Assembly: GCA_946902985.2 (NCBI GenBank)
Contig: OX336389.2
Location: forward strand, 1,007,283,441-1,007,347,440
DNA length: 64,000 nt
From: Meconema thalassinum
Taxonomy: Eukaryota; Arthropoda; Insecta; Orthoptera; Tettigoniidae
Direction of reading: 5' to 3'
Shown: in pieces, positions 44,238 through 53,918 of the stretch
Position numbering within the stretch: position 1 is the stretch's first letter
Layout: every line of letters starts with the position of its first letter
Notes under the pieces: generated by a model
The model's database searches: none
Told to the model about the DNA's origin: nothing
Seen by the model: the letters and a program-made list of their open reading frames with translations, nothing else
Program-made: the position numbers and the translations under genes

Positions 44238-44486
44238 CTAGGTGACATATAGCTTGAGGTAAGCAACGTTATATGTACCTAGGACCTTGTCATCGTTGGT
44301 AATCAAGCTGTAGGCACATGCACCTACCCTGCGGTCTATAGCAAATGGACCGGAATGAAAAACCTCATGAATGCAACTCTGCTCTACCGACAGCAGATGC
44401 TCAGCTCGCAACAACACCAGATCACCTATCTTAATTTTTACCCCCTCCCTTCCCTGCTGTTTCAAAACCATCTTACCTACAAACAA
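44238..44486 (-). pseudogene. gypsy Pol: integrase C-terminal end
   Basis: The minus-strand frame reads IKIGDLVLLRAEHL and GPFAIDRRVGACAYSL, and ends YNVAYLKLYVT then stop. This is the C-terminal small-barrel and tail of a gypsy integrase. It directly abuts the RT N-terminal fragment, so a large internal deletion has removed the middle of pol. Confidence 0.7.
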
Positions 44487-44499
44487 TAATCCTCAATTT

Positions 44500-45330
44500 G
44501 TTTAATCTCTTAGGGTACAGCTTCCCCTGTTGAAAATCCCAAAATCCTGCGAGACACACAAAAAGAAATCCTTCCTGCAAACTACTGACTGCCACGCCCT
44601 CCAAACATAACCTAATGGTTCCATACCACATGGTCACCACCACCAGAAGACTAACAGACTGACTGTTACTAATCTCAAATATAACCTCATAAAGCATCTG
44701 ACCAATCACCTCAACAACACCCTCCATGTAAGAATGAGCTATAGGGTACCTAGGACCCCTCAGGCTAGACCTATCTGCGATGTCAAAACTCTTCCCGTAG
44801 CCGTGAGTACATCCTGGTTTCACCGAGAACACCACCCTGTGTTCCCTCAGAACGTCAATCACCTCTGACTTCTGACCCTCGTCCAACATGGTATCTTTAA
44901 CAACTGCCTCCACACAGTGATCAATATCACTCAACTCACGATCATCTCCCATGACCCAGAATCAACAGTGATCCACATCACTCAACACACGATCATCTCC
45001 CATGATCCAGAAACAACAGTGATCCACATCACTCAACACATAATCATCTCTCATGACCAAAATACAACTTGATACCATGCCGACACCTAATTCTTTCTCC
45101 TCAGAAACCTCTTTAATCACCTGAATGCATCCAACAACACTAACAAAATCTCTACCACCAACCTGATAATCTAACCTAACCCAATCCTGTTGCTCACTCC
45201 ACCCAAACTTCACTTGTGCCTTACTGTAATCTAATCTACAGCTCTGGTCTCCTAACCTATCAGATCCTACATTGACATTATACTCTACATTATGTTTTTC
45301 TTCCAGAGCGTGAGCAGGAATACTATGCAA
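44500..45330 (-). pseudogene. gypsy Pol: N-terminal part up to the RT start
   Basis: The frame from 45330 overlaps the end of Gag, and shows GWSEQQDWVRLDYQVGGRDFV and the start of RT-proximal sequence: LREHRVVFSVKPGCTHGY, SFDIADRSSLRGPRYPIAH and HSYMEGVV. It is interrupted by a stop near 44962, although the frame resumes as MGDDRELSDIDHC. No obvious D-S/T-G protease motif was seen. The RT active site (YVDD type) is not present because of the deletion near 44600-44500. Confidence 0.7.
44919..45065 (-). repeat. In-frame 51-bp (17-residue) tandem repeat in Pol
   Basis: Units start at 44919, 44970 and 45021 with period 51 and differ by a few bases. Each encodes a variant of GDDxxLSDxDHC with CCFW between units. 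Units keep the reading frame, except that one carries the stop near 44962. Confidence 0.7.
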
Positions 45331-46656
45331 GGACTCCCCCCCTGCTCCATATAGTGAGTCCTAGCGAAGTTTAAACTTCCTGGCCTATTGCTTCTCTCAA
45401 CCTGCCCTTCCATGGCACGCCCCCTATTTGCCTGCTCTACCTCACGTGGTCTGTTCCCCGGTTGATTGTTTTTCCCGTACCCCTGACACTCATTGTTATT
45501 CCTTCCTCTCCCACGATCTTCATACCAAATGTACCTATCCCCTCTACCTGGATCCCAATTCCTCTCTCTCCCCTGATTATAATTTCCTTCCCTTCGATTT
45601 CCCCCATTTCTCTGACATTGCCTACCTGTCTTTCTCAAGGTACCTAACCTTCCAAGTGACCTCTCTATGCCTGTAATAGCGACTATCTCCTGCACGCACA
45701 CTGCAGTCCTAATGTCATCAGAGAAATTACATACTAACTTCGTAACAAGATTTTCACTCCCTCCTAGTTCCAAATGTTGACCACGTAGAATTCTACCTAC
45801 AGTAACTTCCTCCATACTAGTCACTATCTCGCTAACCTGGCTAATATTCTCATCTACCTTCTTCATACCATTCCCTAGCAAACTAATCTCGACTTGCTCA
45901 TCCATCTCCACTGTCTCACCACTCTCCCCACTAACCTCAGCACTCTCATGCATCTCCACTCTCCCAGCACTCTCCTCACTAACTTCAGCACTCTCCTCGC
46001 TAACCTCAGCACTCTCATCCATCTCCACTCTCAAAGGCCTACCACTCTCTTCCTCAATAACCTCAACGTTCTCTTCCATGATGCCTACAATTTCCACTTT
46101 CTGCCCTTCCAACTTCCTATCTATCCTGGGAAATTTCTGGCTAGTCTCCAGTGTCTGGCTAGAAATCTCCCCTGCCAACATCACTTGTTGAGCATCCAAC
46201 TTATCTACTTCCGAGTCTACGCTCTCTTCCTGAACAGCAATATGATTACCTAGCTTAGTTTCCAGATTAGTGGCTTCTACACCGACTTCACTAACTTGGC
46301 TAGTAACATGGCTGTCTAGGCTATTCACATCAAGCTTCTCCGACAAATGCTCCGTGACCTCATCAAGCTTCTCTGACAAATGCTCCTCCGAACTATTCAG
46401 CTGACTAGTTATTTTCCCCCCCCATCCTATTCATCCTCTCCTCCATACCATTCACCCGACTGATTATCCTCTCCTCCATCCCTACAGACTTGTCGCTAAG
46501 ATACAAGAGCCTCCTCAACATGTCCATCATACTTAATTCATTTCCCCCCTGCCCTGGCAAATCTCCCTTGACTCTACTGTTTTCCCCCATCCCTATAGCA
46601 AATTGCCTATCAGACCCTGTCTGATTCTGCCGCTCACCAGCACCGTCCCCCAACAA
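45285..46656 (-). pseudogene. gypsy Gag, coiled-coil and Arg/Gly-rich
   Basis: The frame from 46656 (MLGDGAGERQNQ) is joined to 46379-45285 by a shift at the C-run near 46417-46424. The N-terminal half is extremely rich in Glu, Val and Ser with repeated SAEVSEE and SGESGE units, consistent with a long coiled coil. The C-terminal part is Arg/Gly/Asn-rich (NYNQGRERNWDPGRG, GRGRNNNECQGYG) as in nucleocapsid-like RNA-binding regions. No CCHC zinc knuckle was seen. It ends SLNFARTHYMEQGG before the pol overlap. Confidence 0.75.
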
Positions 46657-46769
46657 AGCAGAATTGCATCCTGGCTCTAACGTAGCTATCCCTAATTGAA
46701 ATATGTGAAATTGTGAAAATATGCCTACAGTTTAATTCCTTTGTCCTGGTACACACCAGCATGTCTAAG

Positions 46770-46789
46770 GCCTCACGTTGGGCTGCCAC
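46770..46789 (-). promoter_or_regulatory. Primer-binding site, tRNA-Lys type
   Basis: One base after the 5' LTR end, the minus strand reads TGGCAGCCCAACGTGAGGC. This matches the complement of a tRNA-Lys 3' end (TGGCGCCCAACGTGGGGC) with an insertion and a change. Confidence 0.65.
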
Positions 46790-48344
46790 TGAAACACACT
46801 TCACCTCCTCAGAGTTGATTTACAATTAACTACCCTCATTACCACAAACCTACAGAATTTACTGCCTTGAAATACAGGCCACAAGTAATTTTAACATTAC
46901 TCCCGACTTTGAATGGGCGCCAAGGTTGACCATATGGGTCTTCCTGAATAAAATAGGATAAAATACGGTACATAACTGTTGCCCCGACTATGAACACTTT
47001 ATCCCAGGCGTAGGGCATTTGACATGCGTTTGCTGATGTACCAGGTTCATGCAAGACAGGAATATAAACACACATGAATTTTAAAGAGATAATCCATTGG
47101 CTGTACTATACACATATATACATAATATACAACACAAAATACCCTTCATACACTCGTGATTTATACAGTACCTTGCCACTGAATTTAGGCTCTGAGAGCA
47201 GGAAAACACGTACGGCCATATCAGACCCAGGCATAACAGCCACCTACGTATATACACACTGTACCGTCCGTACACAAAATATCTACACACGTTAGACTGG
47301 TTCACTCCACTTTCTTTCTTCTCAAACTGCTCGTTCACGTCTCCATTCTCGCATGACTTTTCGATGAAATGTTTACGACTGATTATCCTTTTAGGCGTGG
47401 TAAGTTATTACCGACAGTCCATGGTATGGATGGACCCATGAAATGCACGTAGCCTCCAATACGTAAGAGCTCAGTGGATTGCTAAAGACCAGTCACTGCT
47501 CGTTCGTATTACGATACCATGATCAAGTAATAACGACACTAAATTGCAAGTAGACAACGGACTTTCGCTGTAAAAGCAAGAAGACGATCTCTTAACTGTT
47601 CGTTACGGAAACCATGTCATGTAAAACGACCCTGGGCGCTAGTAGATCAGTGTTCTGCCAATAAAGCAATAAGACGACCTCGGAACACCAGACACACCAT
47701 TATATGCACTGGCGTAGGGCTACATAACCCCAATGTTTCTGCCGGAACTAATTCGTGCGTGGCCCGCTCCTAGCGGAACATCCGTGTCAACACATGAACA
47801 TCAGACAGTCGAAATCCACACTGACGTCACACAGTAGTTTTCCACGTGCCGGTTCATCTCAGTTCATGCTATTTATAGCCTAGGTATTCCCACACAAGCC
47901 GAATTACTGCCTGTCTTTTCCGGGTATGTAACACATCCAGCACTCGAAAATACCAATTCATTGTACCTTTATAGTACAGCCACGAATCTAACATTTAACG
48001 TTACTAGGTCATAATAAAGCCATTAACCCCAAACCAAAATGAAATAATGCTTCTACTTACCGTAATACAGTCATATATCCTATTTCCCAAAACGTAATAA
48101 ATCGCAAAACCCCGTATTTTATAATGTCAAATATCCAAAAACCGATAATTAATATACAGTGATCCTAGTGGGTCCGGACCATCCAAAGATGAATCCGTCC
48201 ACAAAAACACACAGGCACAATAAAAATCACCTCTGCAACCCCACGTTAACCCAATATAATAAGATACGAATAAAATACCCCAAACTAACTGCACGAAGCA
48301 AAAACCCGAGGGTGAGCTACTGTAACTGAATCAATTCTGTTACA
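46790..48344 (-). repeat. gypsy 5' LTR
   Basis: It begins TGTAACAGAATT and ends GTGTGTTTCA on the minus strand and aligns along its entire length with 42576-44132. High identity suggests a comparatively recent insertion. Confidence 0.92.
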
Positions 48345-48454
48345 GGGTGGCAAAAATCTACGGCACTCCCAAGTTTAACAATGTTTGCTCATAAAAGTTC
48401 TCTCACATCACATTCGATCTTGACATGGCAAAATTAATTAAATCTCAGCCACAT

Positions 48455-48783
48455 CATGACCCTGGCTTAGGCGGCAGCATGCCGGCCTCTCACCGCTGGG
48501 TCCGTGGTTCAATTCCCGGTCAATCCATGTGAGATCTGTGCTGGATAAAACGGAGGCAGGCAGGGTTTTCTCTGGGTACTCCAGTTTTCAGTGTTACAAT
48601 TTCTTTCCAGCAACACTCTCCACTATCATTTCATTTCATCTGTCATTCATTTAATCATTGCCCCAGAGGAGTGCGTCAGGCTTCGGCAGCCGGCACAGTT
48701 CATATCCTCGCCGCTAGATGGGGGCTTCATTCATTCCATTCCTGACCCGGTCGAAGACTGGAAGCAGGCTGTGGATTTTCTTT
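48455..48783 (+). mobile_element. tRNA-derived SINE (family A), second copy
   Basis: TCTCAGCCACAT at 48443-48454 and 48784-48795 is a 12-bp perfect target duplication. It has the same head (TGGCTTAGGCGG, GGTTCAATTCC) and body as 9343-9674. It sits in the coiled-coil gene's intron, sense to the gene. Confidence 0.88.
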
Positions 48784-48795
48784 TCTCAGCCACAT

Positions 48796-49348
48796 GTCGC
48801 CCAGTAGAGTTCTGGTTTCCACTGTTAGATGGCAGTGTTTAACAGAACGTTGAAATTAGAGAGTAGATAGCCTCGATGGCTCCAACTCGAAAGATCTAAA
48901 CCACAGTAGCTGAGGTCATTCTAGCATATGATTATCATCATCTCTATCTCTAAGGCAACAGCTCTGTGAGGAACTTCATAATTTCAGATTTAGACGGGTA
49001 TTTTTCCTGAAATGGTAGTTCCATATTTTTTGGTACACTTGCTGTCATGGTCTAGCAGTATCTACTGAATGAGGTATCTATCATCTGAAACCAGAATTCG
49101 ATTCCCCTGCTCTGCCAAAAATGTTAAATTCTGCTTCAAGAACTAGAAACGAAAATGAATAAAGGAGATTTTCTCCACTCTTTCACTTGCAGATATCCTT
49201 TAAAGATATTTTTGCACAGTTCTTTCTGGCTATTGTACACCTGTGTCTGTGATAGTTTCTTGAGTTTATCACTTGCTGTTTCCATTTTTATGACTTGTGC
49301 CCATTTTCATTGATTGATAATTTTAATATTGGTTTACTTTGTATACAG
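48796..49348 (+). other. Intron sequence up to the exon acceptor
   Basis: No coding feature. The acceptor TTTGTATACAG ends at 49348 with a moderately pyrimidine-rich tract. Confidence 0.5.
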
Positions 49349-49406
49349 GTCGAGACTGAGATGTCTGCCAAACAGTTGCCAAAAATTATTCCACCAAAGA
49401 CAACAG
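49349..49406 (+). CDS. Internal exon of a coiled-coil protein (exon x+2)
   Basis: The exon follows GTATACAG and precedes GTAAAG. Its 58 bases encode VETEMSAKQLPKIIPPKTT and one base of the next codon. Phase 0 at its start fits the end of the exon at 38618-38749. The change from coiled-coil to Pro/Lys/Thr-rich sequence suggests the end of the coil. A possible next piece at 50144 (after TTTTACAG) would add six residues and a TGA, but this is weak. Confidence 0.65.
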
Positions 49407-50221
49407 GTAAAGTACCACGTCATAATCTATAGAATCTTGCAAGTCTGTTCCACATAACTGCCTCAGATAAGATTTTCCTTATTTCACATTGAATTTGTGA
49501 AACATTTTTCAGGTTAAGAGTTGGTTAAAATCTTTCATATTATTGAACAGTCTTGCTAGCGGAAGGAAGAGCAAAGCTGCTGATCTCACAAGGGAAGTCC
49601 ATGAAGTGTAGCACTTCAATTCCATTCAAACTTCACTTGTGGGTAGACAATCACACACACACCCATGTACACAGGGCTACATGACTATTATGTTGCAAAG
49701 CCCCTAAATGAATCAACAGCAGCACTACCCCTTGTGGTTAGCTGAGGTAGTACACATTCCTAAAGTGAAAACAGCATCAGATTTGATAAGTTTACCATTT
49801 TAATGCAGTTTTCTCAACATTGATATTGGCAAATGTGCATGTACAGCTTGGAGTGAGTAGCCAAAGCAATGCAGAGAGAGGATGAATCACATACACCATT
49901 CAGTAGTCTAGTGAAGTTTAGCTGAAGGAAGACTGAAGGTAGCGCAGGGGACATCATCTGGTACTCACGGCAGTATTGATTGTTGCATAGCACTCACTAT
50001 GTTATTCTGCCAGACTGGCATGCAATTTATTGGTAAGCAATACTGTATATCAAATATCAATGGTGATAAAGTATAAATTCATCATTTACTGATGCATTGA
50101 CACAACAGGAAATGCATAAATATGCAATTATTATATTTTACAGGGTATCTGAAAATAAGTTACTGAAAATTTGTAAGTGTGACAATCTGTGACATAGTGC
50201 ACTGAATTAGCAACTAATTGT
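49407..50221. other. No gene supported
   Basis: Probably intron or 3' flank of the coiled-coil gene. No recognised repeat. Confidence 0.35.
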
Positions 50222-50432
50222 TAGTGATGATTGCTAGTGAACGAAGTGTAGACATTAGTTCCCAACTAAGGACCACAAGGTGTCAGCTCTTTACATCTGC
50301 TGTGAAGTTGGTAAGCAATACAATGGAGTGTATTACATAACTCAATACATGATCGTTAGTGAACGAAGTGTAGACATTAGTTGGCAACTGAGGACATATC
50401 TGCTGTGAAGTTGGTAAGCAATACAATAGAGA
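50222..50432 (+). repeat. ~125-bp direct repeat, second unit cut by a LINE fragment
   Basis: TAGTGAACGAAGTGTAGACA, GGCAACTGAGGAC-like text and GCTGTGAAGTTGGTAAGCAA occur in two units from about 50231 and 50354. The first unit ends GGAGTGTATTACATAACTCA. Matching GTGTATTGCATAACTCA appears only at 51239, after the LINE fragment, which shows where the second unit was interrupted. GAGAAGA on both sides may be a 7-bp target duplication. Confidence 0.65.
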
Positions 50433-50435
50433 AGA

Positions 50436-51225
50436 TTGTGTGAGAGAGTGGCGCAAGGAACCACCTGGGGTGTTCAGAGTGGAATATGTCTGGGTCTTAA
50501 GACGGACGGACTATTTGTAGATTGTCTGGCTTTAGCTGACAATATAGCATGGATTGCTGACTCGATGGATACAGCATCAATCCAGATATATTGCCTCCGG
50601 AGACAAGCAGCCAAAATAGGTTTTCAAATGTCGCTGGCCTTTCGGTTGATGAAGAACACTTACAACAAAAAGTGCTTATTTTGTAACTTGAAATTGAAAC
50701 ATTATACGTCAGTCATAAGGCCAGAAGCCTTATATGCCATGGAGTGTCTTTCTTTAAACCGGAGGGGTCTGATGGAGAAGTTAGAGAGGAGAATTCTCCA
50801 GAAGCTCCTCGGTCCTGTAAAGGTAGATGAAGAATTTCGTACTCGACATAACTCCAAGCTCTACGAACATATAGAGAAACTTTCTGATTGTGCAAGAAAA
50901 AAGAGAATAGCCTTTTATGGCCGCGAGATTACCTTCCACAAGATTGACCAATCATTTTCTCAGTTTCTGGCACAATAAAAAGGTTCGTACCACATGGTTG
51001 ACGGAAACTGAGAAGGATATTAACGAACTGGAAATATCAGATCTGCATGACAGACAGCCTTTGAGGCGTGCTTTGAAGGAAGTCCATGGTTTTCAGGAGA
51101 AACCTTGGAAGAAAGGTACCCCATGGACTACTGAAAGAGAGGAGTTTCACTGGCAGAAAATGCGTCAATACTGGGTGAAGATTAAGACCCTCCAGTTGAA
51201 TAAACGTGGTCCTAAGTAGGCCATT
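50436..51225 (+). pseudogene. 5'-truncated RTE LINE fragment
   Basis: The fragment encodes part of an RTE-like RT: a corrupted motif C (LALADNIAWIAD, normally LAFADDIA), then a deletion, then RPEALYAMECLSLNRRG, LERRILQKLLGP and KRIAFYGR, then a shift into TTWLTETEKDINELEI. It resembles the subfamily of 14290-17740 (PEALYASET and KIERKILRKIFG). Only about 790 bp remain. Confidence 0.7.
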
Positions 51226-51444
51226 TCAAGAGGAGAAGAGTGTATTGCATAACTCAACGCACGTAGGGGAGAAAGTATAGTAGGCTATATTTTTGAAGGA
51301 AAACGTGATTGAAATCGCAGAGAGATAGTGTGCACATTGGCCCACCAGTGCCCTCTGTTGTGGGACCGGACAGGTCATTGTTCCGCACAGCTCTGTCGGC
51401 GTGGGGCCGTCATACCAAGTGGAAACGTGTAAGCAAGTGCAACG

Positions 51445-52486
51445 ATGCCTCGCCAACATCACAGGGTGGACTATCAGCATGTGAGTGCGGTTGAACGGGG
51501 CAGAATGCTTGGGCCCCGAGAGGCGGGTCTGTCGTTCCGGGACATTGCAGCTTGTATAGGGCACGCAGGGTCAACAGTAAGGCGTATGTGGATCCAGTGG
51601 AGAGAGGTGGGCCGTACAGAGCGATGACAGGCTACAGGACGACGCAATGTGACCACAGCGCGAGATGACCGCTATCTTCTCCGCATGGCCGTATCGGACA
51701 GAACAGTGTCGTCCTTGGTATTGGCTCGACGTTGGAGCACTGCAATGGGGGTGGACATGTCTGCGTTGACGGTGCGGTGCCGTCTTTTGAGGGCTGGACC
51801 GGTAGCACGCATGCCACTGCATCGGCTTCCATTGACTGGGAACCACAGATGCCTCCGACTACAATGGGCACGTGCACGCCGACACTGGCAGGCTGAATGG
51901 CGAAATGTAGTGTTTTCAGACGAGTCCCACTACAACCTGTCGTACAGTGATGGCCGCATACGCGTTCGCCGCCGCCGTGGAGAACGCAATCAGGCGGGAC
52001 TGTATTGTTGAGCGGCATAGCGAACAAACACCAGGTGTAATGGTTTGGGGCGCAATTGCCTATAACAGGTGATCGTGCTTCGTACGTCTTGTGGGCAATC
52101 TGAACAGTGACCGCTACATCAGGGAAGTTTTACAGCCTGGGGCACTGCCCCTCTTGCAGACCGTTCCACAGGCCATATTTCAGCAGGACAATGTCCGCCT
52201 GCATGTGGCGAGGAATGTGCAAGCCTTCTTTGCAGAACGACGGATACCTCTGCTTCCCTGGCCTGCCCGTTCGCCTGACATGTCGCCCATCAAACATGTC
52301 TGGGATATGGCCGGTCGGCAACTTGTTCGTTCAGGTCCATCTGCCGCCACTGTTGATACTTTGTGGACGCGCCTACAAACTGCGTGGGACGGTATTCCCC
52401 AGCAGCGTATTCAAGCCCTGTATGTTTCCATGCCACGACGTCTAGCGGCTCCGAGTGCAGCATGTGGTGGCGCGACACCGTACTGA
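51445..52486 (+). pseudogene. Tc1-like transposase, catalytic Glu replaced
   Basis: The protein has an N-terminal helix-turn-helix (MPRQHHRVDYQHVSAVERG, SFRDIAACIGHAGSTV) and a DDE domain: VFSDESHYNL (first Asp), FQQDNVRLHVAR (second Asp) and SPDMSPIKHVWD. In active relatives the last motif is SPIEHVWD and the Glu lies 34 residues after the second Asp. Here that position is Lys. There is also a TGA near 51627 and shifts near 52005 and 52080. No clear terminal inverted repeats were found in 51226-51444 or 52487-52620. Confidence 0.82.
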
Positions 52487-52629
52487 AGATCGACCGTCAA
52501 CGTGATTGTACCGGACTGTCCTTCTAATCAGTAATGTATTGTCATGTCCCTAATCTGTGGTATAAAGTGCAATGTGGTCACATCTCTTGTTCTTGGTGTT
52601 TCACTTTCTACAAACAGTAGTGTATATTC

Positions 52630-52915
52630 CTCCAACAGGACATGTTTCAACATTCCTTCATGTCATCATCAGCTGTACAATGTTTTTCACGAAACAAACT
52701 AAAAAAAATAGGTAAAATATAATGTGGATAAAAAAATGCATGCATACCTAAAGATTTTGAACACTTGGTAAAATAACAAAAGTATTTAATTCGTAATCCG
52801 TGGATATCTCTTGATGAAAAACTGTCGTGGTTGTTAATGAATCTTGTAACAAACTAAAACAAATGAAATTGTCTATAACTGCTGTATCCCCTTAATAATG
52901 GTTATTTGAGACTTG
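52630..52915 (+). repeat. PLE-tail-like sequence
   Basis: GGACATGTTTCAACATTCCT and CATGTCATCATCAGC at 52640-52675 resemble the CATGTTTCAAGC and CATCTTCAGCC text at 62320-62350 and are typical of Penelope-like 3' ends. The rest is AT-rich. Confidence 0.45.
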
Positions 52916-52934
52916 GAAATTAATATTTAAAACA

Positions 52935-53275
52935 TTGTGGCCTTGCTAGTGGCGATGTACTGACAGCGGTGGCTACGCCGCTAAAGCACTGCGTTAGGTC
53001 ATGGGGCCAAGTTCTCTGCTGACTCGGTAGATGCGTTGGTTCGAGCCCCACCATCTGCTGTCCTTGAAATGGTTTTCCATATTTTTCCATTTTCAACATT
53101 GGGCAAATTCTGGGACGGTGCCTTCTGACAGGCCACGACCACTTCCTTCCACGTCCTTGCCCAGTTTCATTTATCTTCATATATTCCATCTCATCCCGGC
53201 GCGAAGGTCGCCCACAGACGTCGACTAGAAAGACCTGCACTCGGCCTCTCAGGAGGCCACACGACCAAAAAGAAA
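52935..53275 (+). mobile_element. tRNA-derived SINE (family D)
   Basis: GTTGGTTCGAGCCCCACCA is a B-box-like element at about 53035. It is followed by CTGTCCTTGAAATGGTTTTCC, a Thr-like TTTCCATTTTCAACA and GCCACGACCACTTCCTTCCAC blocks. I recall similar dispersed SINEs in orthopteran sequences. Boundaries are approximate and no target duplication was seen. Confidence 0.6.
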
Positions 53276-53918
53276 AAGTAGCGATTTGTGTTGTTTTTTT
53301 GTATATTGTTTTTGTTCTCCTTGTTACATGGTTGAATGCACTTCTCATGTCGATACGGGTCCATACGATTGGGCAAAGTAGCAAATTCATATGATGATGT
53401 TCTGGTACCACTCATTCAAAAATGTGGGCTGTCTGCACCAGGATTGCGTGATGTTATTCTGAACTCACTCTTTTGAAATGTAGGCTATCTGTGCCGGATG
53501 ATAAGCTGAGTCATTCAACTGGAGGTTTATGAGCCAGGTCTATTATTCACCTGCAAATTTTTTTTGTTTGGTTCCAACTGGTCAAATAATTGACATGAGC
53601 ATCATCCTACATGAATCCTACTCTAAGGAGATTTAAGAAATGGACAAAAAAATAATAATAATCCCTAACTAAAATCTTAGTTACCAAAAGTGTCTTTCAC
53701 TTGGTAAGCAAAGTAGCACTGTCTTTTCCTAAAATTAAAATCATCCTATATTTTTTTCTGGTGACTTGTGGATCACTCATAAAAATAAAAATAAAATTAA
53801 CTAAAATCTCCTTATTCTAATCACTTTTCAAAAATGATCTAACTAATTATCCTATTACTAAAGAATATTTAGTTCCTCAAGAAAAAGAATTGCTCAATTA
53901 TCATCCTCACTCCCAATT
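53276..53918. other. No gene seen
   Basis: AT-rich sequence between the SINE and a LINE relic. Confidence 0.35.

Larger units (their letters stand above)
42576..48344 (-). mobile_element. Ty3/gypsy LTR retrotransposon, internally deleted
   Basis: Two ~1.556-kb LTRs flank a 2.66-kb interior on the minus strand. GGGT at 42572-42575 and 48345-48348 is a 4-bp target duplication. The order from the 5' LTR is PBS, Gag, pol N-terminal part, then the integrase C-terminus. Most of RT, all of RNase H and most of integrase are missing. It lies antisense in the intron of the coiled-coil gene. Confidence 0.92.

Noticed and set aside
50144..50180. Terminal exon of the coiled-coil gene
   Set aside because: A TTTTACAG acceptor and phase would allow six residues then TGA, but there is no conservation or poly(A) evidence, so I mention it only as a possibility.
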